Positions 21,774 through 30,176 of a stretch of 64,000 bases of DNA are shown one piece after another. The first letter of the stretch is position 1. The number at the start of each line of letters is the position of its first letter. Source of the DNA: Bdellovibrio bacteriovorus HD100 (GTDB lineage Bacteria; Bdellovibrionota; Bdellovibrionia; Bdellovibrionales; Bdellovibrionaceae). Both the position numbers and the translations under genes were made by a program. Below the pieces are notes generated by a model, which was not told the origin of the DNA, ran no database searches, and saw only the letters and a list, made by a program, of their open reading frames with translations. The stretch lies in assembly GCF_000196175.1 (NCBI RefSeq), contig NC_005363.1, positions 1,674,001 through 1,738,000 of the forward strand. Reading direction: 5' to 3'.

Positions 21774-22433
21774 CGAACTCCGCTGACGGCCATTATTGGC
21801 TCGGCATCGGCGGTGCTGGATGAAAAAGTTTCTGCCAATAAAGAAACCCGTGAGCAACTGGCTCAGGACATTGTGGATTCGTCTTTGCGCCTGAATCAGG
21901 TGGTGGAAAATCTTTTGGACATGTCCCGGTTGAATTCCGGGGCTTTGCGTTTGAAAAAAGAGTGGGTTGATCTGGAGGATGTTCTTTCCGGCCTGCCGGG
22001 TAAGCTGGGCCGTCTGGTGGCACGCCACAAGCTGTCAGTGGTGAACTATCTGGGGTCTTGTTATGCCCAGATTGATGAAAAGCTGTTTGAACACGTGCTG
22101 TTGAATCTTTTGAGCAATGCTGTTCGTTATGCGCCTGAAGGTACTGAAATCACATTACGCCTTGAAATGGAAAATCGCCGCATTCTTTTGCGGATATTGG
22201 ATCAAGGGCCGGGGATTCCACAGGACAACCTGAAAAATATCTTTGAAGCCTTCTATCGCGTTCCTGGCAGTGCCACGGGCGGTGTTGGGTTGGGGCTGGC
22301 AATTGTGAAAGCTTTGATTGAAGCCCATGGCGGCAGGGTCTATGCTCAGAATCGCAAGGATAGGTCCGGAGCGGAGTTCGTCGTGGAACTTCCCTACGAG
22401 AGTCCTCCTGCGGATTTAGAGGACGGAAGATGA
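21774..22433 (+). pseudogene. kdpD: kdpD remnant: C-terminal histidine kinase piece without its H-box His
   Basis: From 21774 the frame reads RTPLTAIIGSASAVLD, the downstream part of the KdpD dimerisation helix, then the ATPase domain with the N box NLLSNAVRYAPEG, G1 DQGPGIP and G2 GVGLGLAIVKALIEAHGG. The deletion removed the Lys/ATP-binding KdpD domain, USP-like and membrane segments, and the phosphorylated His that lies two residues before this RTP. No start codon for the piece is evident except within the out-of-frame kdpA sequence. It ends in an ATGA overlap with kdpE, the original operon arrangement. Confidence 0.9.
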
Positions 22434-23122
22434 AAGAGAACTTGAAGAAAGTTTTGGTGATTGATGATGAAGCCTCCATCCGTAAGCTTTTGCGGGTGAG
22501 TCTGGAAGCCAACGCCTATCAGGTGGAAGAGGCTCCCAGCGGGCGAGACGGGTTGGCGGCGGCGGCGTCATTGCGACCGGATCTGGTTCTTTTGGATCTG
22601 GGCCTGCCGGATATGACAGGGCTGCATGTGCTGTCGGAGCTGCGCAGTTGGTCTAAAGTGCCGGTGATTGTTTTAACTGTGCAGGATTCCGACAATGATA
22701 AGATTGCCGCTTTGGATGGCGGCGCGGATGATTACATCACCAAACCTTTTAGTGTGCCGGAGCTGTTGGTGCGCATGCGTGTGGCTTTAAGGCATTCACC
22801 GCAGAACGCCGCTGAAAAAACCGAGATGGTCAGTGGGCCGTTGAAAGTGGATGTTCCCGGTCACACCGTGACGGTGGAAGGGGAGCTCGTTAAGCTGACC
22901 GCGACCGAGTTTAATATTTTAAAAGTGCTGATCAAAAACAAAGACAAAGTGGTCACCCATCGCATGCTTTTAAATGAAGTCTGGGGGCCTAATTCTGTGG
23001 AGCACACTCATTATTTGAGGGTGTATGTGGGCGGTTTGCGTAAGAAGCTTCACATCCGAGAGGAGTTGGCCGAGATCATCGTCACAGAAGCCGGCGTTGG
23101 ATACCGGCTGCTGGATCTTTAG
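22430..23122 (+). CDS. kdpE: OmpR-family response regulator KdpE
   Basis: 230 aa and apparently intact. The receiver domain has the acidic pocket (VLVIDDEAS), phospho-acceptor Asp56 in LVLLDLGLPD, and Lys105 in DYITKPF. The C-terminal winged helix has LTATEFNILKVLIKNKDKVVTHRMLL and YLRVYVGGLRKKL, typical of KdpE, which activates kdpFABC when K+ is limiting. Its partner kinase and its target transporter are broken just upstream, so this protein is either a relic or has been reused by another kinase. It ends 1 bp before the convergent gene. Confidence 0.88.
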   Translation: MKENLKKVLVIDDEASIRKLLRVSLEANAYQVEEAPSGRDGLAAAASLRPDLVLLDLGLPDMTGLHVLSELRSWSKVPVIVLTVQDSDNDKIAALDGGADDYITKPFSVPELLVRMRVALRHSPQNAAEKTEMVSGPLKVDVPGHTVTVEGELVKLTATEFNILKVLIKNKDKVVTHRMLLNEVWGPNSVEHTHYLRVYVGGLRKKLHIREELAEIIVTEAGVGYRLLDL

Positions 23123-23123
23123 A

Positions 23124-23765
23124 TTACTTTTTCAGGATGGATTTTTTAAGGGTGGCTACGCCATCGTCAGAAGGCTTGCCCAGCCAGATGGAGAAGATCT
23201 TTTCGATGAATCCCGCCGGACCTTTGATTTCAGACACGTTGCCGGAAGTTGTTTCGTAAAGAACAGCTTCGCTGCCATCTTTCAATTTTGCACCCAGAAC
23301 AGTCAGCGCTTTGCCTTCTTTGGCTTCGCCGCCTTTTGCGACAGAGTCCAGGAACTGTTTCACGGACGCTTCGTCAGAGCTCACGCCGTTGGCTTTCAGA
23401 GCTTCTTTGAAGGACTTTTGCACGTTATCGGCATCCACGCCACGCAGGAAGTGCATCTGGATGGCAACGGCTTGCTGATCCTTCAGCGAAGTCAGGGCTT
23501 CAGCATCGGTTTTCTTGAAGGTTTCAGGGGAGCTGACGAAAAGCTGGCCCACGTAGACTTTCACGTTTACGAAAACCACTTTCTTGGCGCGAAGACCGGC
23601 CCCCACAGAGGTCAGCTTCAGCGATTCGTTTTCAACGTTGGCGGTGGCGGAAGTGGACAGAGTCACTTTTTCCACTTTTTCACCGGTTCCCTCCGGTGTC
23701 AGCAGGGCGGCCATGGAGTTTACAGACAAAAGAACGGTCGCAAGGGCTGCGATAAGACGTTTCAT
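23124..23765 (-). CDS. Exported chalcone-isomerase-like domain protein
   Basis: 213 aa from the ATG at 23765, with AAAGGA upstream; an in-frame start at 23822 would place 19 polar residues before the signal peptide. The signal peptide is MKRLIAALATVLLSVNSMAA. The mature part has the pattern of the bacterial chalcone-isomerase-like family: LTSVGAGLRAKKVVFVNVKVYVGQLFV, then MHFLRGVDADNVQKSFKEAL. Bacterial members have no established flavonoid activity; some may bind fatty acids. Likely periplasmic. Confidence 0.7.
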   Translation of the reverse strand: MKRLIAALATVLLSVNSMAALLTPEGTGEKVEKVTLSTSATANVENESLKLTSVGAGLRAKKVVFVNVKVYVGQLFVSSPETFKKTDAEALTSLKDQQAVAIQMHFLRGVDADNVQKSFKEALKANGVSSDEASVKQFLDSVAKGGEAKEGKALTVLGAKLKDGSEAVLYETTSGNVSEIKGPAGFIEKIFSIWLGKPSDDGVATLKKSILKK

Positions 23766-23876
23766 ACAGGTCCTTTCTCGTATTGGTCCAGATAGGATTG
23801 GTTGAGGGGGATTAATTGTCAACCCGGAAAAGTTTTGTTGGCAGCTCCTGTGCGGAAGTTTAGAATTTTGAAAGCA

Positions 23877-25250
23877 ATGACTGACACGCGGGCGCAGACC
23901 TTATTCAGGCAAAAATTGGAACTTCTAATCCTGTCCGAGGATGAGGCGATCTTAAACCGCGCCAGGGAAGTCATTTCCCGCCACTATCTGACCTTCAAAC
24001 AAATGCCTTACTCTGAACTGGATTCAAGTTCGCGCTCGGAGCTGATGCGTGCGCAGATGGTTTTGATGGTGCAGGAGGAGAGTGAGGATCTGTCCGCATT
24101 TGCGGCGCGTGTGGATCAGGTCTTGAATCTGTTCCCGCGATCCCGGATTGTGACGGTCATGGCGGCCTCGTTGTCGCGCGAGAATCTGGAAGGAACCCAG
24201 AATCCGCGTGTCACACCACTTTCGCAAAGTGAATTCAACCGCACCTTGAAGTTTGAGTATATCTGCCTGTATCGTTGTCGGGCGCAGTACTTTGAGATTC
24301 AGATCGGTGATTTGTTCCCAATGACCACCATGGCCTTCCCGGTGTTTGTGCGCATGCCTCTGAATCAGCGTTATCTTGCGGTTGTGTATAGCAACTCAGT
24401 TCTGAGTGATGAGCGCTTCCAGCGGGTGGGAAAAGCTGAAAGCACCTTTATTCAAAATCGCGACAGTGAAAAGTATCTGGATTACATCACGACTTATTAC
24501 GACACCTCCGGGCGCGGTCTGAGAAAACGCGCGCGTGCGCTGTTTTTGTCCCTGTGTCATGGGGCTTTGCACTTGAATGAAATTCTGCTTTTTGATTTTA
24601 AATCCCCGGGGCCTGAGGCTTTCCGCGCCCGTTATGAGGCGCTTCAGAAAACGGCAACAGATCTGCTGCATCTTTTGGGAACCGAAGAGGATCTGTGGGA
24701 TCTTTTCCGTGAGGTCTTAAAGGGCGAGTTCTACGAATTGTGGCGCGCCCCTTGGATTGCTGTTTACGGCGCCATGATTGCGAAGAAAAGCGGTCAGGGG
24801 GATCCTCTGACTGTGTTAATGGCGGGCCTGCTGACGGACGTGGGGCTGTTTGATATTGACGATCAGATCAGCCGTGAGTTTTTAACTTCCGAAAGCAGGA
24901 CTGTTTTGGAAGAGCAGCAGCGTGAATTCAACAATCATCCGATTCTGTCCTTGAACCGCAGCCTGATCAAAGGGCTTCCGTTGTCAGAAGAAATCAAGGC
25001 TGTGATGGTTTGCACGCATGAGCGCTTTGATGAAAAGGGCTTCCCGAATCAGGTCCCGGCGGACAAGATTCCGGTGGAGGCTTATATTCTGCAGTTTGCG
25101 GAAAAGATTGATCAGGGTGTGCTGACGACGATGAAAAAGAATGGTGTGGGGTTTCGCTTCTTGAAGGAAAAAATCTGGGAGGCTGAAAACAACGCTGGCA
25201 CAACATTTTCGCCAGCGTTCCTCGCAGCCATTGCCGAGTCTTTGCTTTAA
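23877..25250 (+). CDS. Degenerate HD-GYP-like protein with a receiver-like N-terminus
   Basis: 457 aa from the ATG at 23877; an alternative in-frame start at 23802 overlaps the divergent gene. Residues 15-110 look like a receiver-type alpha/beta domain without a clear phospho-acceptor pocket. Residues 290-415 resemble HD-GYP phosphodiesterase domains but the metal-binding HD is T320-D321 (LLTDVGLFDID), the GYP motif is G388-F389-P390 (HERFDEKGFPNQVPADKIP), while His354 (NHPILS) and His381 are kept. HD-GYP proteins normally hydrolyse cyclic di-GMP; this one has lost a catalytic metal ligand and is more likely a binding or scaffold protein. Its 3' end overlaps the convergent L,D-transpeptidase gene by 4 bp. 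Confidence 0.7.
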   Translation: MTDTRAQTLFRQKLELLILSEDEAILNRAREVISRHYLTFKQMPYSELDSSSRSELMRAQMVLMVQEESEDLSAFAARVDQVLNLFPRSRIVTVMAASLSRENLEGTQNPRVTPLSQSEFNRTLKFEYICLYRCRAQYFEIQIGDLFPMTTMAFPVFVRMPLNQRYLAVVYSNSVLSDERFQRVGKAESTFIQNRDSEKYLDYITTYYDTSGRGLRKRARALFLSLCHGALHLNEILLFDFKSPGPEAFRARYEALQKTATDLLHLLGTEEDLWDLFREVLKGEFYELWRAPWIAVYGAMIAKKSGQGDPLTVLMAGLLTDVGLFDIDDQISREFLTSESRTVLEEQQREFNNHPILSLNRSLIKGLPLSEEIKAVMVCTHERFDEKGFPNQVPADKIPVEAYILQFAEKIDQGVLTTMKKNGVGFRFLKEKIWEAENNAGTTFSPAFLAAIAESLL

Positions 25251-25876
25251 GGGCAGATCTCGATCATTCCACCCAGCTCCATGTTGGCGTAGATCTCTTC
25301 AATTTCATAATTACGAACGGCCATGCATCCCTTGGTCCAATCCCGCGGATGGCGGATGACTTTGCGTTTCACCCAGCTGTTGGGAAGACCGTGAATCAAA
25401 ATACTGTCACCTGGATTTTTGATGCCGTTCTTTTTGGCTTCCGCAAGATCGCGGGCATTGGGATAGTTGATGCGAAGACCCAGATGGTATTCGCTTTTCG
25501 CTTTTTTGAGGTCAAAGAAATAGCGGCCTTCCGGCGTTCGCTGATCGCCTTCGTTTTTCTTGTGACCTTGCGGGTTTCCGCCCAGGGCGACGGCGTAGGT
25601 GGCCAGCACCTGCCCGTGGCGCATCACATGCAACATGCGGCGTTTCTTGTCGACCAGAACGAAATCCAATTTTTGAGAAATAGGAGCGTGATCCCAGCGC
25701 GCTTTTTCGGCGAATTCCTTGGCGCGGGGGCACAGACTGGGAAGCTCCGAGGACTCCAGCCCCACTTCCAGCATGCGGCTTTCTTCAGGGCTGAGCATTT
25801 CAAAGCCATCGCCCTTGATGATGGCAAAAGAAGTGATGGGGGCAAGAATCAGCAGAGCGAACCGAAGGGATTTCAT
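25247..25876 (-). CDS. L,D-transpeptidase (YkuD domain), exported
   Basis: 209 aa with a signal peptide (LRFALLILAPITSFA). The YkuD catalytic motif is complete: His162 in ILIHGLPNSW and Cys184 in DWTKGCMAVRNYEIEE. The domain starts about residue 70 (LDFVLVDKKRRMLHVMRHGQVL). These enzymes make 3-3 peptidoglycan crosslinks or attach proteins to murein. B. bacteriovorus uses many L,D-transpeptidases to modify prey and self wall during its growth inside prey, so either wall may be the target. Confidence 0.88.
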   Translation of the reverse strand: MKSLRFALLILAPITSFAIIKGDGFEMLSPEESRMLEVGLESSELPSLCPRAKEFAEKARWDHAPISQKLDFVLVDKKRRMLHVMRHGQVLATYAVALGGNPQGHKKNEGDQRTPEGRYFFDLKKAKSEYHLGLRINYPNARDLAEAKKNGIKNPGDSILIHGLPNSWVKRKVIRHPRDWTKGCMAVRNYEIEEIYANMELGGMIEICP

Positions 25877-26022
25877 GGACCTGATTTCCCACGAAGGCAG
25901 GTTTTGCGCAAGGGGGCTTTTGACCCCTTTGACACTGTCCGTAAGATGGAAAAACCTTTGCGCCCCTTCATCCTTTTGCCTTTAATAAGAGGGCTAAAAA
26001 ATTCGATCACAAGGAGATCAAA

Positions 26023-26511
26023 GTGCTTAAAAAAGTGGCGTTGGCGCTATGCCTGGTAACAGTTATTTTTGCAGCTCAAGGGGAGGCCAAAGAGTTGACC
26101 AATCGTTTGGGTGTGGGTGTGAAAAGCCACTCTGCTCTGGATCTGGCTCAGTTGGCTGCAGTTTATTATATTGCTCCGGATGTTTCCATCTCTGGTGGTT
26201 TGGGTATTGACACTCAGGAAGACTATTCCAAGTTTGCCTTCAACGCCGGCATCCGCCGCATCGTTTTCAAAGAAGACAACATGAACTTCTACATGGGTGG
26301 TACTTTGGGTATCCTGAACAACGAAGTGGCTGGCGATAAAGAATCCGGCTTTGAACTGAACGCGTTGTTCGGTGGTGAGTTCTTCTTCACCGGCCTTGAT
26401 TCCCTGGCATTCACCTTTGAGGGGGGCGTGGGTGTGATCTCTGGCGACAACGTGCGCTTCAGAACCATCGGCGACGGCCCTTTCAGCGCGGGAATCATCT
26501 TCTACTTCTAA
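26023..26511 (+). CDS. Small outer-membrane beta-barrel-like protein
   Basis: 162 aa from a GTG with AAGGAG nine bases upstream. A signal peptide (LALCLVTVIFAAQGEA) is followed by alternating hydrophobic strands (AAVYYIAPDVSISGGLGI, NFYMGGTLGIL, LAFTFEGGVGVI), ending in Phe, which suits BAM recognition. About six to eight strands would fit an OmpA-like or OmpX-size barrel. Its partner and ligand are unknown. Confidence 0.65.
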   Translation: MLKKVALALCLVTVIFAAQGEAKELTNRLGVGVKSHSALDLAQLAAVYYIAPDVSISGGLGIDTQEDYSKFAFNAGIRRIVFKEDNMNFYMGGTLGILNNEVAGDKESGFELNALFGGEFFFTGLDSLAFTFEGGVGVISGDNVRFRTIGDGPFSAGIIFYF

Positions 26512-26548
26512 TCCTCAAACAAATTTCCAATCTCCAAAAAGGATATTT

Positions 26549-26926
26549 ATGAAAAAAGTTATTCACACAGACAATGCGCCGAAAGCGGTGGGTCCTTATT
26601 CTCAGGCAATTCAGATCGGGGACATGTTGTTCTGTTCCGGTCAGATTTCCATCGACCCAAAAACCAATGAAGTTTTCACGGGCGATATCAAAACCCAGAC
26701 TGAAATGGTTTTGAAAAACATCGAAGCGGTACTGGCCGCTGCCAACATGAAATACAGCAACATCGTGAAAACCACGATCTTTCTGACCAGCATGTCGGAC
26801 TTTGCGACTGTAAACGAGATCTACTCCAAAGCTTTCACAGACGCTCCTCCGGCGCGTTCGACTGTGGCGGTTGCAGGTTTGCCTAAAGGTGTGAACGTGG
26901 AGATCGAAGTCATTGCGCATCGCTAA
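26549..26926 (+). CDS. ridA: RidA-family enamine/imine deaminase
   Basis: 125 aa, the standard length. It has AVGPYSQAIQIGDMLFCSGQI, where the Gly-Pro-Tyr-Ser loop binds substrate, the catalytic-site Arg in PPARSTVAV and the ending VEIEVIAHR. RidA hydrolyses reactive 2-aminoacrylate formed by PLP enzymes. AAGGAT precedes the ATG. The next gene overlaps its 3' end by 14 bp. Confidence 0.92.
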   Translation: MKKVIHTDNAPKAVGPYSQAIQIGDMLFCSGQISIDPKTNEVFTGDIKTQTEMVLKNIEAVLAAANMKYSNIVKTTIFLTSMSDFATVNEIYSKAFTDAPPARSTVAVAGLPKGVNVEIEVIAHR

Positions 26927-27488
26927 GTCCCTGTTGAAATCCCGTTCATTCTGGGCTCTGGCATTCCTGAGCGCGGTGGTGCTTTACCGCTTCGTCGATG
27001 AATTTCAGAAGGTGCAGAGTGAGCGGATTCAATCCTGGACGAAAACTCCTTCCGCGGACTGCGCCGTCGTACTTACTGGTGGCGCAGGAAGGGTGCGGGA
27101 GGGGTTTGACCTTCTGGTGAATCAGAACGTCAAGAAGCTGGTGATTTCGGGGGTGTACTCCAATGCGCGCCTGCGCGAGATCATGCCGGTGTGGCCCTTC
27201 TATGGGAATTTGAGCGAGAACGATGTGGTCTTGGACCGCCGTTCTGAGACGACCTATGGAAACGCCCAGCAAAGTCTGCCGATTGTTGAGGCCTTGAAGT
27301 GCCGGGACATCCTGCTGGTGACTTCCAGACTGCACATGTACCGATCTTACCGGACGTTCCGGGCCACCTTCCCGGAAAACATCTATATCGAAAAACATGC
27401 GATTATTGGCGGTCGCTTTGAGTCTTCCGTCTGGGAGTCGGGCTTTGAGGCCCTAAAATCGCTGTTTTACTCCTTCTGGGCCTATTAA
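26913..27488 (+). CDS. YdcF/SanA-like DUF218 membrane-anchored protein
   Basis: 191 aa. The only upstream start that includes the whole TM segment is TTG 26913, inside the end of ridA, with GGAG about ten bases before it. One N-terminal TM helix (SFWALAFLSAVVLYRFV) is followed by the DUF218 pattern: DCAVVLTGGAGRVREGFDLL, KKLVISGVYSNARL, ETTYGNAQQSLPIVEALKCRDILLVTSRLHMYRS. E. coli members such as SanA and ElyC affect envelope integrity and lipid-carrier handling. The adjacency to the Mla-type operon fits an envelope role, but this is inference. Confidence 0.7.
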   Translation: MRIAKSLLKSRSFWALAFLSAVVLYRFVDEFQKVQSERIQSWTKTPSADCAVVLTGGAGRVREGFDLLVNQNVKKLVISGVYSNARLREIMPVWPFYGNLSENDVVLDRRSETTYGNAQQSLPIVEALKCRDILLVTSRLHMYRSYRTFRATFPENIYIEKHAIIGGRFESSVWESGFEALKSLFYSFWAY

Positions 27489-27559
27489 AACCAGACCTTT
27501 GACCAAAACATCTTTTCCAGAATTGATCCGATAAATCCTTGAGAAATCGAGGGTGAATC

Positions 27560-28384
27560 ATGACTTCTTTACTGGCGCAAATTGACTCGCTAGGAAGATC
27601 AGTAACAAAGAATTTGGAGTACACGGCACGTGTTCTCCTGATGGTTTACCTTTCTCTGCGCGCAACTATTTTGGACCGCGCTCAGGGCTTCCGCCAGATC
27701 GTGGGCGTTATTTCCGCACAGATCTATTTCACGGGGTGGCAGGCGCTGCCACTGATTTCGGTTCTGGCTTTGGGAACCGGCTCGATCATTCTGCTTCAAT
27801 CCTTGTCCAATCTGTCACTTTTAGGCGGCACCCAGATGATCGGGAATTTCCTGATCGTCATGATCGTGCGTGAAGCGGGACCATTGCTGGTGGCATTGGT
27901 GGTGATCGCGCGTTCCGGAACGGCGGTGGCGTCGGAAGTCGGGAACATGCGGGCCAATCGCGAGATTGAGGCGCTGGAAAGCATGGGGATCAACCCTTTG
28001 AGTTTCATCGTCTTTCCGCGGGTGCTGGGGGGGATTATCAGTGTTCTGGGCCTGGCATTCTATTTCAACTTCATCGCATTGATTGGCGGCTTCCTGGTCA
28101 CGAAGTTCGTGCAGGATTTGCCTTTGGCTTTTTATACAGATTCATTGATGCGCGCCTTTGCCAAAGAGGATGTGCTGATCTTCCTGCTGAAGAACGGGTT
28201 CAGTGGGATGATTATTTTTGTGGTGTGCTGCTATCAGGGGCTTTCCGTGAAACGCAGTCCGCATGAGGTTCCCCAGGTCACGACCCAGGCCGTGGTGAAC
28301 AGTATTATATTTGTGGTCGTGTTTAATTTGATTGTGACAGCTTTGTTTTATCTGAATCAACTTCGCAGTTTAGGGGTGGTGTGA
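27560..28384 (+). CDS. mlaE: MlaE-family ABC transporter permease
   Basis: 274 aa with about five to six TM helices and the conserved MlaE signature EAGPLLVALVVIARSGTAVASEVGNMRANREIEALESMGINP. In the Mla system MlaE forms the inner-membrane channel through which phospholipids pass between the inner membrane and MlaD. The stop codon overlaps the ATG of the ATPase gene (TGATG), so translation is likely coupled. The operon order E-F-D is standard, although no MlaC or MlaB gene is found here. Confidence 0.88.
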   Translation: MTSLLAQIDSLGRSVTKNLEYTARVLLMVYLSLRATILDRAQGFRQIVGVISAQIYFTGWQALPLISVLALGTGSIILLQSLSNLSLLGGTQMIGNFLIVMIVREAGPLLVALVVIARSGTAVASEVGNMRANREIEALESMGINPLSFIVFPRVLGGIISVLGLAFYFNFIALIGGFLVTKFVQDLPLAFYTDSLMRAFAKEDVLIFLLKNGFSGMIIFVVCCYQGLSVKRSPHEVPQVTTQAVVNSIIFVVVFNLIVTALFYLNQLRSLGVV

Positions 28385-29094
28385 TGAAAATCGAAAATCT
28401 AAAATTTGAAGGTGTGTCTTTCACTCATGAAGGGCAGGAACCAATTGTTCAGAATGTGGAGTTTGATTTTCCCATGAATGAAATCCTGTGGGTGAAAGCC
28501 GATGAAGGCGCCGGGAAAAGCTCCTTGCTGCAGATCTTGGCGGGCCTGCAGATTCCCCAGTCCGGGAAGTATCTGATCAACGGTGAAAACGTGGTGGATA
28601 TGTCCTTTGAGGAGTTTTTGCCATTCCGACTGAAGATTGGCTATTCCTTCGATTATGGCGGTCTGATCAACAACCGCACTTTGTATGACAATCTGATGTT
28701 GCCGCTTTTGTATCATAAGGTTTTGACGCCCGAAGAGTGCAAGTCCCGGGTGGAGGCGATGATCAAGGAGTTCGGCATTGAGAAATTTGCCCATGAAAGA
28801 CCGGCCCATGTTCCGGGTCGCATTCGCAAGCTGACGTGCCTGATGCGCGCGGTGGTGATGCAGCCGGAAATGCTGCTGTTGGATGATCCAAGCGTGGGTC
28901 TGGGGCAGGACAGTGTTTACATCTTTGCCGATCATATTCATCGTCTGCGCAAAGAGGGGCACTTGAAGCATATCTTTATCAGTTCCTATGATGAAAAGTT
29001 TATGAATCTTTTCAATTATCAGATCATTCATCTGGATGACGGGCAGATTTACCTTCAGACTGTGGATCCTGAGAAGCGAGTTGTTCATTTATGA
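28384..29094 (+). CDS. mlaF: MlaF-like ABC ATPase with degenerate motifs
   Basis: 236 aa from the ATG overlapping the mlaE stop. Walker A is ADEGAGKSS (39-47), close to normal. The signature LSGGQ is replaced by about PGRIRKL (144-150). Walker B is LLLDD (164-168), with Asp in place of the catalytic Glu. The H-loop region reads ISSYDE, with no His. Together these suggest weak or altered ATP hydrolysis compared with canonical MlaF. The gene nevertheless sits in an intact E-F-D operon and has no frameshift, so the protein is probably functional in some form. The next gene overlaps by 4 bp. Confidence 0.8.
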   Translation: MKIENLKFEGVSFTHEGQEPIVQNVEFDFPMNEILWVKADEGAGKSSLLQILAGLQIPQSGKYLINGENVVDMSFEEFLPFRLKIGYSFDYGGLINNRTLYDNLMLPLLYHKVLTPEECKSRVEAMIKEFGIEKFAHERPAHVPGRIRKLTCLMRAVVMQPEMLLLDDPSVGLGQDSVYIFADHIHRLRKEGHLKHIFISSYDEKFMNLFNYQIIHLDDGQIYLQTVDPEKRVVHL

Positions 29095-30044
29095 TGAAAG
29101 TGAAGTTCAACAAGTTTGAAAGAATTGCCGGCCTGTTTGTGGTTCTGGCCATCGTGGGTGTGATCCTCACGGCCATCAGTGCGGCAGTGAAGCAGGGTTG
29201 GTTTGAGCCGAAGGTGCGTTATACCACGACCTTTGAGAATGCCGATGGCATCCATCAGGGGACGCTGGTGCAGATGGCGGGTCTTCGTGCCGGGGCTGTT
29301 GAAACTGTCGAGCTGGAAAGTGACAACCGCATTCGAGTGGGCTTTTACGTCCTGGGAAAATTCCAGGACCGCATTCGTGAAAACAGCACGGTGCAGTTGA
29401 TTCGCCCGTTCATCATTGGTGAGCGGGTGCTGGAACTGACTGTGGGTAATGAAGAGTTTGAAGTCATTCCTGGCCACAGTGCCGTGAAATCCATCGAGAC
29501 CGTGGATTTGATGACATTGATGAGCGGTAAACATCTGAATTCCTACCTCAGTAAGTTGGGGGGGATTTTGGAGAGTGTGCAGGTTCTGGTGGATGCTTTT
29601 GCGGATAAAAGCCGCGCAGAAAGCCTGGTTCGTGTCATTGACCGCTTGGATCCCCTGGTGAAGAACTTAAACACGATGTCTATGGAAGTGATCAAGCTTT
29701 CCAAGCAGGCGACACATGATGATGGTGTGCAAAAACTGGTTGGGAATCTGGCGGTGACCACACGGGAGATCAACAAGATTCTGCCGGAGTTGAACGAGCA
29801 GAATCCGGAAATGGCCAAAGACCTGGCGGTGATGACTCAGAATCTGGCAGTGATGACCAAAGCGCTGGGGCCAGCAGTGAAACAGGTCGAAGGCGAGTTG
29901 CCGGGGGCCAGCGTGCGTTTGGTACAGGCACTGGACGAAACAGTTGTCGTATTGAAGGCCATGCAAAAAAGTTTCTTCATGAGAAGCAGTGTCAAAGAGG
30001 TCAAAGATGAGGAAACTCAAGACCGGCTGCCCGCCAACAAATAG
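29091..30044 (+). CDS. mlaD: MlaD/MCE-domain lipid-binding protein
   Basis: 317 aa. One N-terminal TM helix (IAGLFVVLAIVGVILTAIS) is followed by an MCE domain at about 38-125 (VRYTTTFENADGIHQGTLVQMAGLRAGAVETVEL), then a long helical C-terminus with heptad-like segments (TMSMEVIKLSKQATHD, NLAVMTQNLAVMTKALG). MCE proteins form hexameric rings that shuttle lipids across the periplasm. At 317 residues it is longer than E. coli MlaD (about 180), and the helical tail may extend the tunnel. Confidence 0.85.
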   Translation: MMKVKFNKFERIAGLFVVLAIVGVILTAISAAVKQGWFEPKVRYTTTFENADGIHQGTLVQMAGLRAGAVETVELESDNRIRVGFYVLGKFQDRIRENSTVQLIRPFIIGERVLELTVGNEEFEVIPGHSAVKSIETVDLMTLMSGKHLNSYLSKLGGILESVQVLVDAFADKSRAESLVRVIDRLDPLVKNLNTMSMEVIKLSKQATHDDGVQKLVGNLAVTTREINKILPELNEQNPEMAKDLAVMTQNLAVMTKALGPAVKQVEGELPGASVRLVQALDETVVVLKAMQKSFFMRSSVKEVKDEETQDRLPANK

Positions 30045-30054
30045 TTGGAACCTA

Positions 30055-30083
30055 GTAATGTGTCCCGAATCGGGACACATTAC
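30055..30083. repeat. Perfect 29-bp inverted repeat
   Basis: Two 13-bp arms, GTAATGTGTCCCG and CGGGACACATTAC, flank a 3-base AAT centre. It lies 10 bp after the mlaD stop. No T run follows, so it may be a transcript-end hairpin without a tail, an mRNA-stability stem, or a protein-binding site upstream of the next operon. Confidence 0.9.
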
Positions 30084-30176
30084 ATGATGTCAAAAATTCT
30101 TAATTACTCTTCAGTAATATTTCAAATCGCACGATAATACCTTTGCTCACAATGTTGAGCATGGGGATGGTTGATC

